Shown: positions 50,887 through 59,948, counted from the first letter of the stretch. The stretch: DNA of 64,000 nucleotides from Streptomyces sp. SBT349 (GCF_001083795.1 NZ_LAVK01000003.1:1-64000), one strand, 5' to 3'. Notes: generated by a model not told the origin, from the letters alone. Numbers and translations: made by a program.

Positions 50887-51636
50887 TCAGCCGTGGGCCA
50901 GGGCGCGGTCGAGGAGGGGGAGCAGGCGGTCCCAGTGACGCCGCAGCGCGGAGGGGGCGAAGGCGTCGGTGTCGGCCATGGTGAAGCCGTGGACGGTGCC
51001 GGGGTAGATCTCGGTGGTGTAGCCGACACCCGCGGCATCCAGGGCCTGGTTGAGCTCGCCGACGGCCTCGGCCGGCATGTCGTTCTCGGAGAGGCCGAGG
51101 TGGACTCGGGCGGTGAGCTCGGGGACGGCGCGGTGCGGGCTGTCGGGCGCGTCCGTGACCAGGTAGGCGGGATGGAACCCGGCGACGGCGGCCACCTGGC
51201 CGGGGTGGGCCGCCGCGGTGCGCAGCGCCAGGGCGGCGCCGATGCAGTAGCCGATCGCGGCGACCGGCCCGGCGCCGACCTCGGGCTGGGCACTGAGGAA
51301 CCCGAGGTAGGCGTCGGCGTCGCGCAGGGCTCGTTCCGTGGTGTGCGCCTCGATCAGGGGCATCAGCCGGGCGAAGACCGCGGGCCGGACCTCCTCCCCG
51401 ATGTGCTCGGGGAGTTCGATCACCGGCGCCGGGCCGTGCCGGTAGTAGAGGTGGGGGACGAGCACGTAGTACCCGTGCTCGGCCAGTTCGCGGGCCATCC
51501 CCTCCACCACGGGCCGCACGCCGAAGGCGTCCGTGTACAGCAGCACCCCCGGGCGCGGCTCGCCACCGTCGGGGAAGGCGGCGAAGGCGTCGGCCTGGCC
51601 GTCCGCGGTGGGGATCCGGAGCGTCCTGGCGGGCAT
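50887..51636 (-). CDS. Dienelactone hydrolase family protein
   Basis: A 249-residue alpha/beta hydrolase. The nucleophile elbow is IGYCIGAALALR (Cys about residue 125), the acid lies in LGLSENDMP and the His in PGTVHGFTM. Dienelactone hydrolases open lactones in chlorocatechol breakdown; most actinobacterial members have unknown substrates. ATG 51636 has GGAAGG upstream. Single gene. Confidence 0.9.
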   Translation of the reverse strand: MPARTLRIPTADGQADAFAAFPDGGEPRPGVLLYTDAFGVRPVVEGMARELAEHGYYVLVPHLYYRHGPAPVIELPEHIGEEVRPAVFARLMPLIEAHTTERALRDADAYLGFLSAQPEVGAGPVAAIGYCIGAALALRTAAAHPGQVAAVAGFHPAYLVTDAPDSPHRAVPELTARVHLGLSENDMPAEAVGELNQALDAAGVGYTTEIYPGTVHGFTMADTDAFAPSALRRHWDRLLPLLDRALAHG

Positions 51637-51756
51637 GGTGGACCTTCCTTCCGTGGGCCGGTGGCCGGGCGAACGCGTACGAACCGTAGCAGTGACGATC
51701 AACCCGGCCGCCATCCGGACGCCGCCCGTGACCCACGCGGGAGGACCGCCGATCCC

Positions 51757-52359
51757 CTACAACCAGTCGTGGTCGCGCGCGTACCGCGCCGCCTCGTGCC
51801 GGGTGCGGGTCTGCGTCTTCTGCATCGCCTTGGAGAGGTAGTTGCGTACCGTGCCCTCCGCCAGGTGGAGCCGGGCCGCGATGTCGGCGACCGCGTACCC
51901 CTCGCGGGTCACCCGCAGCACGTCGATCTCCCGGTCGGTGAGCGGGCAGTCGTCGACGACGGCGCGCGCGGAGACATCGGGGTCGATCCACCGCCTGCCC
52001 TCGTGCAGGGTCCTGATGACCGACGTGATGTGGGACGGTTCCGCCGACTTGCTGACGAAGCCCTGGACCCCGAGCCTGAGGGCCTTGCGGAGCACCCCGG
52101 GTCTGGCATGGCGCGTCAGCATGAGGATGACCTGGTCCGGCAGCGCGCGACGGATCGCCGAGACGGCACCGAGTCCGTCCACCCCGGGCATCTCCAGATC
52201 GATGACGAGCACATCGGGCCGGTGCCGCAGCGTGGCCTGGACGGCTCCCTCGCCGTCCTCCGCTTCGGCGAGCACGGTGATCTCCCCTTCGAGAGGGAGC
52301 AACGCCGCCAGCGCCTTCCGGAGAAGGGCCTCGTCGTCCGCCAGCACCACGGTGGTCAT
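51757..52359 (-). CDS. NarL/DesR-type response regulator
   Basis: A 200-residue regulator: receiver domain with VVLADDEALLRKAL, phosphoacceptor Asp in VLVIDLEMPG (about residue 54) and Lys in GFVSKSAEP; LuxR-type DNA-binding domain with LTDREIDVLRVTREGY and EGTVRNYLSKAMQKT. It pairs with the kinase gene 27 bases upstream. The DesR type usually controls a linked ABC transporter. Confidence 0.93.
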   Translation of the reverse strand: MTTVVLADDEALLRKALAALLPLEGEITVLAEAEDGEGAVQATLRHRPDVLVIDLEMPGVDGLGAVSAIRRALPDQVILMLTRHARPGVLRKALRLGVQGFVSKSAEPSHITSVIRTLHEGRRWIDPDVSARAVVDDCPLTDREIDVLRVTREGYAVADIAARLHLAEGTVRNYLSKAMQKTQTRTRHEAARYARDHDWL

Positions 52360-52386
52360 CTGTCGTCCTTCCGCGTTCGCGTGTTG

Positions 52387-53526
52387 TCAGAGGGTGGCGC
52401 CGGAGGGCGGGCGCGGGAGGTCCGCGGCCGTCAGGAACCGCCCGTCCTTCTGCTCCACCCTCAGCTCCCCTCCGTCCCCCGCCACTCGCTCCCCGAGGGT
52501 GGAGAGCCCTCTGAGCCGGGGAACGAGATCGGCCCGCACGCCGTCGTTGACGATGACGATGCCCGTCTCCGAGAGGGTGATCCGCACCTGCTCGGCCTGC
52601 GAATGCCGCAGGATGTTGGTCGTCGTCTCGCGGAGGACCTGGCCGAGCAGCTCGTCGACCCGCTCGTCGCCGTCGGCCTCACGGTCGACGCGCACGCGGA
52701 TGCCGGCGGCCTCGAAGAGGTTCTTCGCGTTCTCCAGCTCCGCCGACAGGTTGAGCCTCCGCTGCGCGTAGGCGAGCTCCTTGGTCTGGGCGATGGTGTC
52801 GCCGACCAGGGCGCGCACCTCGCGCAGTTCCTGCCGCACGCGCTCCAGGTCGCTCCCCACCAGCTTCTCGGCCAGGGCGATCTTCAGTTTCACCACGTGC
52901 AGCGTGTGGCCCTGGATGTCGTGGAGATCACTGGCGAAACGGATCCGTTCCCGAGCCACGGCCAGCTCCGCCTCGCGTTCCCGTGCCCGCTCCATGAGCG
53001 CGTAGAACCGCCGGTTGGCGAAGTTGAGGCCGGTCGCCACCCCGGTGACCACCGTGGGGACGAGTACGTACGAGGTCAGAACCCCGGCCACGCTCTCCTG
53101 TGACACGGCCGGCCGCGTCGCGCCCACCGCGGCGACGAATCCGATCAGCCCCCAGGCCGCCATGCCCCGGTGGCGCCGCAGCTGCGGGATGACGAGGGGG
53201 CCCACGATCGTCAGGCCGTAGGACGCCGTGGCGCTGCCGACCACCAGGACCCCCAGCGGCCACACGGCCGCGGTGATGACCAGGCAGGGGAGGACGACGC
53301 GGGAGAGGTCGCCCGCGGTCCACCGCTCGACGGCCACCAGCGCCGCTATCACGCCGGGGACCAGGATGGCCGCGTCCCACCCGGTCCGGGCGTCGGCCGC
53401 CACCAGCAGCGCCCCGACGACGGCGAGCGGCGCGAGCAGCATGACGAGGTTGAGCCTGCGCAGCCCGCCCTGCGTCTCCGCGTCGTGCTCGGGCATCCGG
53501 TGCGCCGCTCTCCTGAGCGGGGTCAC
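52387..53526 (-). CDS. DesK-type sensor histidine kinase
   Basis: A 379-residue kinase with five or six N-terminal transmembrane segments (LNLVMLLAPLAVVGALLVA to LTSYVLVPTVVTGVATGLN), the HisKA_3 motif FASDLHDIQGHTLHVVKLK and a C-terminal ATPase domain whose N-box is VLRETTTNILRHS. The G-box is short. GTG 53526 follows GAGGTGAC; ATG 53496 is an alternative. Divergent from the ABC ATPase gene, across a 274-base gap with an 11-bp tandem duplication (53571-53592, GGACCGGGGCC twice). Confidence 0.9.
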   Translation of the reverse strand: MTPLRRAAHRMPEHDAETQGGLRRLNLVMLLAPLAVVGALLVAADARTGWDAAILVPGVIAALVAVERWTAGDLSRVVLPCLVITAAVWPLGVLVVGSATASYGLTIVGPLVIPQLRRHRGMAAWGLIGFVAAVGATRPAVSQESVAGVLTSYVLVPTVVTGVATGLNFANRRFYALMERAREREAELAVARERIRFASDLHDIQGHTLHVVKLKIALAEKLVGSDLERVRQELREVRALVGDTIAQTKELAYAQRRLNLSAELENAKNLFEAAGIRVRVDREADGDERVDELLGQVLRETTTNILRHSQAEQVRITLSETGIVIVNDGVRADLVPRLRGLSTLGERVAGDGGELRVEQKDGRFLTAADLPRPPSGATL

Positions 53527-53800
53527 CGGCCGTCACCTCGCCGCCGAGGGAGCGGGCCGGGGCCGTTCTCGGACCGGGGCCGGACCGGGGCCGTCGTGGC
53601 CGTCAGCACGGTGTGCGGGGGCCGGGTGTCCATGTGCGGCTCTCCGGGAGGTGGGTCTTCAGAGTCTGCTCCGCAGTATTCTTCCGGCTCCCGGGGCGGC
53701 GCCAGTGTCACCACGTCATGCCCTCTCCCGAGGAACGTCATGGCGAGGCGATGACACGGCGCCACTGCCGGACGAGCGTGGCGGCGGGTGGGATCGGCCC

Positions 53801-54685
53801 ATGATCTCGACACCGGTCATCGACGTTGACCATCTGAATCTCTCCTACGGTGACTTCCACGCCGTGAAGGACCTGTCCTTCCAGGTGCGGCGCGGGGAGC
53901 TCTACGCGCTGCTCGGCACGAACGGGGCGGGCAAGACCTCGGCCCTGGAGGCCATCGAGGGTCACCGCGCCGCCACCTCGGGCAGCGTGCGGGTCTTCGG
54001 GCGGAGCCCGCGGGACCGGCGGGCCGTGCGGCCCCGGATGGGCATCATGCTCCAGGAGAGCGGTTTCTCGCCGGACCTCACGGTGAGGGAGACGGTCCGG
54101 CTGATCGGGAAGCTCACGCGGCGCGGCGACACGGTCGACCGCGTGCTCGGCGTCGTCGATCTCACGCACAAGGCCGGCACCAAGGTGTCCCAGCTCTCCG
54201 GCGGCGAGAAGCGACGTCTGGACTTCGCCACCGCCGTGTACGGGGCGCCCGAGCTGATCTTCCTGGATGAGCCCACCACCGGCCTGGACATCCGGTCCAG
54301 GGACGCCCTCTGGGACGCCGTGGACAGGCTGCGCGAGGACGGGTCCACCATCGTGCTCACCACGCACTACCTGGAGGAGGCCCAGCAGCGCGCCGACCGC
54401 ATCGGGCTCATGCACCAGGGCACCTTCCGCCGGGAGGGGACGGTGTCCGAGCTGACGCGGACCCTGCCGGCCACCGTGCGCTTCTCCCTCCCGGCACCCG
54501 CACCGGCGCTGCCGCTGCCGGCCACGCGCGAGAGCGACGGCACGTTCCTCGTCCAGACCTTCCAGTTGCAGAAGGACCTCCACACCCTGCTCGGCTGGGC
54601 GCACGACAACGCGCTGGACCTGCGGGAACTCCAGGCCGGGCCGACGCGGCTCGACGACGTCTTCCGCGCCATCAGCAGCGAGTAG
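53801..54685 (+). CDS. ABC transporter ATP-binding protein without a linked permease
   Basis: A 294-residue ATPase: Walker A GTNGAGKTS (about residue 38), Q-loop MLQESGF, signature LSGGEKRRL, Walker B LIFLDEPTTGLD and switch His in VLTTHYLEE. The C-terminus matches DrrA-type exporters (RLDDVFRAISSE). No ABC-2 permease follows: the convergent MerR gene ends 14 bases after its stop. Its membrane partner was probably lost or is encoded elsewhere. The neighbouring DesKR pair probably regulates it. Confidence 0.9.
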   Translation: MISTPVIDVDHLNLSYGDFHAVKDLSFQVRRGELYALLGTNGAGKTSALEAIEGHRAATSGSVRVFGRSPRDRRAVRPRMGIMLQESGFSPDLTVRETVRLIGKLTRRGDTVDRVLGVVDLTHKAGTKVSQLSGGEKRRLDFATAVYGAPELIFLDEPTTGLDIRSRDALWDAVDRLREDGSTIVLTTHYLEEAQQRADRIGLMHQGTFRREGTVSELTRTLPATVRFSLPAPAPALPLPATRESDGTFLVQTFQLQKDLHTLLGWAHDNALDLRELQAGPTRLDDVFRAISSE

Positions 54686-54699
54686 ACCGCTCCCGCACC

Positions 54700-55086
54700 T
54701 CACCGGCAGGGGCCGGGTGCGTCCGCCCGCAGGCCGTCCTGGTGCGCTCGGGCCGTGGCGATCACCACGTCGAGGGTGCGCCGGGTGCGCACGAGGTCGG
54801 TGATGTGCTGGGAGAGCCGGTCGCGCTCCTGCACCATCCGCTCCAGCGAGACCTCGGAGTTCTCCTCGCTGGGCGAGTCGACGCAGGGCAGGAGCTCCAC
54901 GATGGTGCGGCTGGAGAGACCCGCGGCGTACAGCCGCTGGATGAGCGCGACCCGCTCGGCCTCGCCGTCCGTGTAGTGCCGCTGCCCGCCGGCGCTGCGG
55001 CTGCTGCTGAGCAGTCCCCGTTCCTCGTAGTACCGCAGGGACCGGACGCTGACCCCGGTCCGTGCCGCGAGCTCTCCGATGCGCAT
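54700..55086 (-). CDS. MerR-family transcriptional regulator
   Basis: A 128-residue regulator: MRIGELAARTGVSVRSLRYY at the N-terminus with the wing residues SAGGQRHYTD, followed by a dimer helix (LERMVQERDRLSQHITDLVR). The single Cys in LPCVDSPSEENSE might sense redox or electrophiles. It is divergent from the old-yellow-enzyme gene and likely activates it through the long-spacer promoter between them. ATG 55086 has GAGGGGG upstream. Confidence 0.9.
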   Translation of the reverse strand: MRIGELAARTGVSVRSLRYYEERGLLSSSRSAGGQRHYTDGEAERVALIQRLYAAGLSSRTIVELLPCVDSPSEENSEVSLERMVQERDRLSQHITDLVRTRRTLDVVIATARAHQDGLRADAPGPCR

Positions 55087-55120
55087 GCCGCCCCCTCGCT
55101 GTGATCCGTGACACACGGTC

Positions 55121-55152
55121 TTGCCTCTGACATCGATGTGAGGTTTTAGCGT
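55121..55152 (+). promoter_or_regulatory. MerR-type promoter/operator with 20-bp spacer
   Basis: TTGCCT (-35, 55121-55126) and TAGCGT (-10, 55147-55152) are 20 bases apart, too far for normal sigma-70 use but typical of MerR-activated promoters. The spacer holds an imperfect dyad centred on ATCGAT (GACATCGATGT with flanks). It faces the alkene reductase gene. Confidence 0.65.
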
Positions 55153-55202
55153 ACCTGTCGTGCCCGGGAAACGGGCGTGCCCCTTCGCGAGGGAGTCCCG
55201 AC

Positions 55203-56276
55203 GTGACCACGCTTTTCGACAGCCACCGGCTCGGAGACCTGACCTTGCCCAACCGGGTGGTGATGGCCCCGATGACGCGCGTCCGGGCCGCCGCCGGTGG
55301 TCTGGCGACCCCCTCGATGGCCACGTACTACGCGCAGCGGGCGACGGCCGGCCTGATCGTGACCGAGGGCGTGCAGCCCAGCTCGATCGGACAGTCCAAC
55401 CCCGGGACACCGGGCCTGCACACCGATGAGCAGGTCGCCGCGTGGCGCCCGGTGACCGCCGCCGTGCACGCCAACGGCGGCCGTCTCTTCGCCCAGCTCA
55501 TGCACGGCGGACGGGTCTCCCATCCCGACACCACCGGCATGCGGCCCGTCGGGCCCTCGGCGGTCCCCGCGGCGGGGAAGGTGTTCACCCCGACCGGGCT
55601 CCAGCCCCCACCGACGCCGCGTGCCCTGGAGACGTCCGAAGTGGCCGAGCACGCACGGTCGTACGCGCGGGCGGCCCGCCGTGCCCTGGACGCCGGCTTC
55701 GACGGCGTGGAGCTGCACGGTGCCAACGGCTACCTGATCTCGCAGTTCCTCTCCTCGAACGCCAACCTGCGCACGGACCGCTACGGGGGTTCGGTGGCCA
55801 ACCGGATCCGCTTCGCCGTGGAGGCGGCGACCGCGACCGTCGAGGCCGTCGGTGCGTCCAGGACCGGCGTCCGCCTCTCCCCGGGCGGCACGTTCTGGGG
55901 GATCCGGGAGGCCGATGTCCCCGCGCTCTACGCGGAGTTGATCACCGAGCTGGCCCGCCTCCAGGTGGCCTACGTCCACCTGGAGGCCACCGCCGGCGAC
56001 GAGGTGCTGCTCGGGCTGCGCCGCGCGTGGCCGGGCGCCCTCATCATGAATCCCGTGCTCCCGATGGGACCGAAGCAGACCGGGCGGGCCGAGGCCGACC
56101 ACTGGCTCGGGCTGGGCGCCGACCTCATCAGCTTCGGCCGCGCTTTCCTGTCCAACCCCGACCTGGTCGAGCGCCTGCGCACCGGACTCCCCCTCGCTCC
56201 CGTCGACGAGGCCACGTACTACCAGGGGGGTGACGCGGGATACCTGACCTACCCGGCGTACCAGCACACGGCCTGA
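55203..56276 (+). CDS. Alkene reductase (old yellow enzyme family, NemA-like)
   Basis: A 357-residue FMN-dependent ene-reductase. Landmarks: LPNRVVMAPMTRVRA (FMN binding), AQLMHGGRVSHPD, the substrate and catalytic segment FDGVELHGANGYLISQFLSS (split VELHGANGYL), LRTDRYGGSVANR and FGRAFLSNPDLVERL. It reduces activated C=C bonds of enones, nitro-esters and other electrophiles with NAD(P)H, fitting control by a MerR sensor. GTG 55203 has GAGGGAG upstream. Confidence 0.93.
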   Translation: MTTLFDSHRLGDLTLPNRVVMAPMTRVRAAAGGLATPSMATYYAQRATAGLIVTEGVQPSSIGQSNPGTPGLHTDEQVAAWRPVTAAVHANGGRLFAQLMHGGRVSHPDTTGMRPVGPSAVPAAGKVFTPTGLQPPPTPRALETSEVAEHARSYARAARRALDAGFDGVELHGANGYLISQFLSSNANLRTDRYGGSVANRIRFAVEAATATVEAVGASRTGVRLSPGGTFWGIREADVPALYAELITELARLQVAYVHLEATAGDEVLLGLRRAWPGALIMNPVLPMGPKQTGRAEADHWLGLGADLISFGRAFLSNPDLVERLRTGLPLAPVDEATYYQGGDAGYLTYPAYQHTA

Positions 56277-56382
56277 TCCCCGCGCGCGGTCCGTCCTCCG
56301 CGGGAACTCCCGCAGAATGGACGGGGAACGGGCCGGGCGGCACCGCCCGCGGCAGGCGACGGCGACGACGGGGAACAGGCCG

Positions 56383-56871
56383 ATGGAAGAGGTGCAGGAC
56401 AGCCTGCGCAACGGGCTCTACTGGTGCGTGGCCTTCTCGGTGATCCTGCTGCCGGTCGGCTTCGCGAGCGGGCTGTGGGTGTGGGTCACCCTGGGCTACG
56501 CGGCGATCATCTGCGTCAGCCTGATCGTGGGCGTCGTACTGGCCATCGGCGGCCCGGTGCTGACGGCCGCGGCCTTCCTGCTGTGGCTGCTCGCCCTCGG
56601 AACCGGCCTGGGCCTGGTCGCCTTCGGAGTGCACGCCATCGTGGAGTTCGAGCCCTACTGCACCCCCTCCGAGACGGTCGACTGCCGCCTGCTGCTCAAC
56701 GGGCAGGACATGGGCGAGGCGAGCGTGGCCGACCAGCGCAGGAGCATGGTCGTCGACTCCCTGATGCCCATCGGGGGCGGGGCGGCGATCGCCGTCGCCG
56801 CGCTGGCCGTCGGGATCGCGCGGGTGCGCGACCGCGTCCCGCGGGCCGGGCACCCGTTCCGCCGCCGGTGA
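56383..56871 (+). CDS. Unknown multi-pass membrane protein
   Basis: A 162-residue protein with four hydrophobic helices (WCVAFSVILLPVGFASGLW, YAAIICVSLIVGVVLAIGG, TAAAFLLWLLALGTGLGLV, GGAAIAVAALAVGIARV) and an outside loop carrying two Cys (EPYCTPSETVDCRLL) that could form a disulfide. No family recognised. ATG 56383 is chosen over a longer frame from 56317. Confidence 0.65.
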   Translation: MEEVQDSLRNGLYWCVAFSVILLPVGFASGLWVWVTLGYAAIICVSLIVGVVLAIGGPVLTAAAFLLWLLALGTGLGLVAFGVHAIVEFEPYCTPSETVDCRLLLNGQDMGEASVADQRRSMVVDSLMPIGGGAAIAVAALAVGIARVRDRVPRAGHPFRRR

Positions 56872-56937
56872 GCGACGCCGTCGGCCATCGTCCGGCGGGG
56901 GCGATTACCCGGGCCCGGATCGGTCGATGATGGGGTC

Positions 56938-58197
56938 ATGGCTGATGTGTCGAACGGCTCGGGCGGCTCGGACGGCTCGGACGGGGTTCTCCCCTGCCCG
57001 CTTCCGGGCTCCTTCCGATTCGAGCCCTCGCCCCTCTGGGCCCGGTTGCGGGAGACCAGCCCGGTGGTGCGCGTGCGCACCGTCTCCGGTCACGTCTCCT
57101 GGCTGGTGACCCGCTACGAGGACGCCCGCACCGTGCTGAGCGACAAGCGGTTCTCCCGCGCCAGGATGATCGCACCGGACGCGCCGCAGGCCGGGCTGAC
57201 CAAGCCGCGGCGCGGTTCCCTGCCGACCATGGACCCGCCGGAGCACACCCGGGTCAGAAGGCTGCTCACCGCCGAGTTCAGCCACCGCTACCTCGAAGGG
57301 CTGCGACCCTGGATCCGGGACCTGGCGGAACGGCTCGCCGACGACCTGGCCGCCGCCGAGGCGCCGGCCGACGTGCGTGAGCTCTTCTGCCAGCCCGTCC
57401 CGATCCAGGTCATCTGCCAGATCCTCGGCGTCCCCTACGAGGACCGCCGCCGGTTCGCCGCCTGGTCGGCCGGCGTCTACGGGCTCTCACCCGACGAGGC
57501 CGACAGCGCCAACGAGTCCTACGACCGGCTGGAGGACTACCTCGGTCGGCTGCTGGCCGCGAAGCGCGCCGGGCTGAGGAAAGGCCGCGCGCCGGAGGAC
57601 CTCCTCGACCGGCTCGTCAGCGGAAGCGACGAGCACCGGCACCTGGACGAGGAGCAGCTCGTCGCGTTCGGCCTCAACCTGCTGATCGGCGGCTTCGAGA
57701 CGACCGCCAACCAGCTGGGCACGTTCGTCGCGTCACTGCTCAGCAGTCCGGACGAGTGGCGACGACTGGCCGCCGACGAGGAGCTCGTTCCGGCGGCCGT
57801 GGAGGAACTGCTGCGGCTGCACCGGCTGTCGGAAACCGGGCAACTGCGCATAGCCACCGAGGACGTCGAGCTGTCGGGCACCCGCATAGGCGCCGGCGAG
57901 GGGGTGATCGCCGCCATCGGCGCGGCCAATCGCGACCCCCGGGCCTTCCCCGACCCGGACCGGCTCGACATCACCCGCACGCCCAACCCCCACCTGGCGT
58001 TCGGGCACGGGCCGCACTTCTGCCTGGGCGCGCACCTCGCGCGCATCGAGCTCCAGGAAGCGCTGCGGACGCTGACCCGGAGGTTCCCCGGGATGCGCCT
58101 GGCCGTGCCCGCCGCCGAGCTCAGCTGGCGACGAGCGCTCATCAGCGGCCTGGAGAACATCCCCGTGCTGTGCGGGCCGGGGCAACGGAACGACTGA
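56938..58197 (+). CDS. Cytochrome P450
   Basis: A 419-residue soluble bacterial P450 (CYP105/107-like size). The I-helix is LLIGGFETTANQL (about 240), the K-helix ExxR is in EELLRLHRL (Glu283-Arg286 region), and the haem-binding loop is FGHGPHFCLGAHLAR (axial Cys about 361). It hydroxylates or epoxidises a small molecule using electrons from a ferredoxin, none of which is encoded nearby. Gly replaces the more common Ala at the start of the I-helix oxygen-binding motif. Stands alone. Confidence 0.95.
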   Translation: MADVSNGSGGSDGSDGVLPCPLPGSFRFEPSPLWARLRETSPVVRVRTVSGHVSWLVTRYEDARTVLSDKRFSRARMIAPDAPQAGLTKPRRGSLPTMDPPEHTRVRRLLTAEFSHRYLEGLRPWIRDLAERLADDLAAAEAPADVRELFCQPVPIQVICQILGVPYEDRRRFAAWSAGVYGLSPDEADSANESYDRLEDYLGRLLAAKRAGLRKGRAPEDLLDRLVSGSDEHRHLDEEQLVAFGLNLLIGGFETTANQLGTFVASLLSSPDEWRRLAADEELVPAAVEELLRLHRLSETGQLRIATEDVELSGTRIGAGEGVIAAIGAANRDPRAFPDPDRLDITRTPNPHLAFGHGPHFCLGAHLARIELQEALRTLTRRFPGMRLAVPAAELSWRRALISGLENIPVLCGPGQRND

Positions 58198-58203
58198 CCC
58201 GGG

Positions 58204-58222
58204 CTCGGCCACACGCGCCGAG
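58204..58222 (+). terminator. Hairpin after the P450 gene
   Basis: CTCGGC and GCCGAG pair around a seven-base loop just after the P450 stop, upstream of the next promoter. Confidence 0.4.
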
Positions 58223-58238
58223 AAAAATCCGGACGCGA

Positions 58239-58265
58239 TGTCGAGAACCCGTGCCCGGCTCCGTC
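58239..58265 (+). promoter_or_regulatory. ECF42-type autoregulatory promoter
   Basis: TGTCGA (58239-58244), 17 bases, then CGTC (58262-58265). As I recall it, ECF42 sigma factors recognise TGTCGA at -35 and CGA/TC at -10, and their targets are the linked DGPF/YCII genes. Position, about 50 bases before the YCII start, fits. Confidence 0.65.
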
Positions 58266-58316
58266 CCCGTGCTGAACGCGATCACAATGGGTCGCATCGG
58301 AACGAGGAGAAACACG

Positions 58317-58724
58317 ATGGCCAAGTACCTGCTGCTCAAGCACTACCGCGGCGCCCCGGCCTCGGTCAACGACGTGCCCATGGACCAGTGGACTCCGCAG
58401 GAGGTCACGGCCCACGTGCAGTACATGCGCGACTTCGCGACCCGGCTCGAAGGGACGGGCGAGTACGTCGACGGCCAGGCGCTCGCCCCCGAGGGGACAT
58501 GGGTCCGGTACGACGGCGAGGGCCGCCCGCCGGTCACCGACGGCCCGTTCGCCGAGACCAAGGACCTCATCGCCGGCTGGATGGTGATCGACGTCGACAG
58601 CTACGAGCGCGCCGTGGAGCTGGCCGGGGAGCTGTCGGCCGCCCCCGGGGCGGGCGGGGAGCCGATCCACGAGTGGCTCGAACTGCGCCCGTTCTACGGC
58701 GAGACCCCCACCGTCACGGAGTGA
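58317..58724 (+). CDS. YCII/DGPF-domain protein
   Basis: A 135-residue protein of the YCII (DGPF) superfamily: AKYLLLKHYRGAP at the start and the eponymous TDGPFAETKDLIAGWMVIDVD in the middle (DGPFAETK). The fold is ferredoxin-like; biochemical role unknown. Such genes are the standard companions and targets of ECF42 sigma factors, as here. ATG 58317 follows GAGGAGA. Overlaps the sigma gene by 4 bases if that uses GTG 58721. Confidence 0.9.
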   Translation: MAKYLLLKHYRGAPASVNDVPMDQWTPQEVTAHVQYMRDFATRLEGTGEYVDGQALAPEGTWVRYDGEGRPPVTDGPFAETKDLIAGWMVIDVDSYERAVELAGELSAAPGAGGEPIHEWLELRPFYGETPTVTE

Positions 58725-59896
58725 GCTCGCCGATGAACGAGGCCCTGCTGAGGAGCCTCACGCCGAGCGTGCTCGGAATCCTCGTCCGCCGCGGAGCCGA
58801 CTTCGCGGCGGCCGAGGACGCCGTTCAGGACGCGCTGGTCGAGGCGGTCCGCGTCTGGCCGGCCGACCCCCCGCGGGACCCGAAGGGCTGGCTGGTCACC
58901 GTGGCCTGGCGCCGGTTCCTCGACGCGACCCGCGCCGACACCGCCCGCCGCCGGCGCGAGGACCGCGTCGAGGAGGAGCCGGCGTCCGGGGCCGCGCCCG
59001 CGGTGGACGACACGCTCCAGCTCTACTTCCTGTGCGCCCACCCGTCGCTGACGCCGTCGTCCGCGGTCGCGCTCACCCTGCGCGCCGTCGGCGGGCTGAC
59101 CACCCGGCAGATCGCCCGGGCCTACCTGGTGCCCGAGGCGACCATGGCGCAGCGCATCAGCCGTGCCAAGCGCACCGTCTCCGGCGTGCGGTTCGACCAG
59201 CCCGGCGACGTGGCCACCGTGCTGCGCGTCCTCTACCTGGTCTTCAACGAGGGCTACTCCGGCGACGTCGACCTCGCCGCCGAGTCCATCCGGCTCACCC
59301 GGCAGCTCGCGACCGCGATCGACCACCCCGAGGTGGCCGGGCTGCTCGCCCTCATGCTGCTCCACCACGCCCGGCGCGCCACCCGGACCGCGCCCGACGG
59401 CAGCCTGGTGCCGCTCGCCGAGCAGGACCGGGGCCGGTGGGACACCGGGGCGATCGCCGAGGGCGTCGCGATCCTTCAGGCGGCGCTCGCCCGCGACCGG
59501 CTGGGCGAGTTCCAGGCCCAGGCCGCCATCGCGGCGCTGCACGCCGACGCGCTCACCGTCGAGGAGACCGACTGGGTGCAGATCGTCGAGTGGTACGACG
59601 AGCTCGTGCGCCTGACCGACAGCCCGGTCGTCCGGCTCAACCGCGCGGTGGCCGTCGGCGAGGCCGACGGTCCGCGCGCCGGGCTGGCGGCGCTCGCGGC
59701 ACTGGAGGACTCCTCCCCACGGGGACCCTCCGTGCCGCGCCACGCCGCGGTGGCGGCGTACCTGCACGAACGCGACGGCGACCTGGCGACGGCGGCACGG
59801 CTGTACGCCGAGGCGGCCCGCAAGGCCCAGAACCTCGCCGAGCGCGACCACCTGACGCGCCAGGCCGCCCGGCTCAACACCCGCCGGCGCCGCTGA
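58721..59896 (+). CDS. ECF sigma factor, ECF42 type with C-terminal TPR extension
   Basis: A 391-residue protein (387 if ATG 58733 is used). Sigma region 2 is in FAAAEDAVQDALVEAV and GWLVTVAWRRFLDATRAD; region 4 in LRAVGGLTTRQIARAYLVPE (HTH) and MAQRISRAKRTV. The 220-residue C-terminal extension (LYLVFNEGYSG, VRLNRAVAVGEADGP, PRHAAVAAYLHERDGD) is the TPR-like module that ECF42 factors need for activity. It is translated with the YCII gene through a GTGA overlap and probably drives its own operon from the TGTCGA promoter. Confidence 0.92.
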   Translation: MSSPMNEALLRSLTPSVLGILVRRGADFAAAEDAVQDALVEAVRVWPADPPRDPKGWLVTVAWRRFLDATRADTARRRREDRVEEEPASGAAPAVDDTLQLYFLCAHPSLTPSSAVALTLRAVGGLTTRQIARAYLVPEATMAQRISRAKRTVSGVRFDQPGDVATVLRVLYLVFNEGYSGDVDLAAESIRLTRQLATAIDHPEVAGLLALMLLHHARRATRTAPDGSLVPLAEQDRGRWDTGAIAEGVAILQAALARDRLGEFQAQAAIAALHADALTVEETDWVQIVEWYDELVRLTDSPVVRLNRAVAVGEADGPRAGLAALAALEDSSPRGPSVPRHAAVAAYLHERDGDLATAARLYAEAARKAQNLAERDHLTRQAARLNTRRRR

Positions 59897-59948
59897 CCGG
59901 CGAACGCCCGCGGGAGCCGCGGCAGTCACGCCTGCGTATGCTGCGCGC

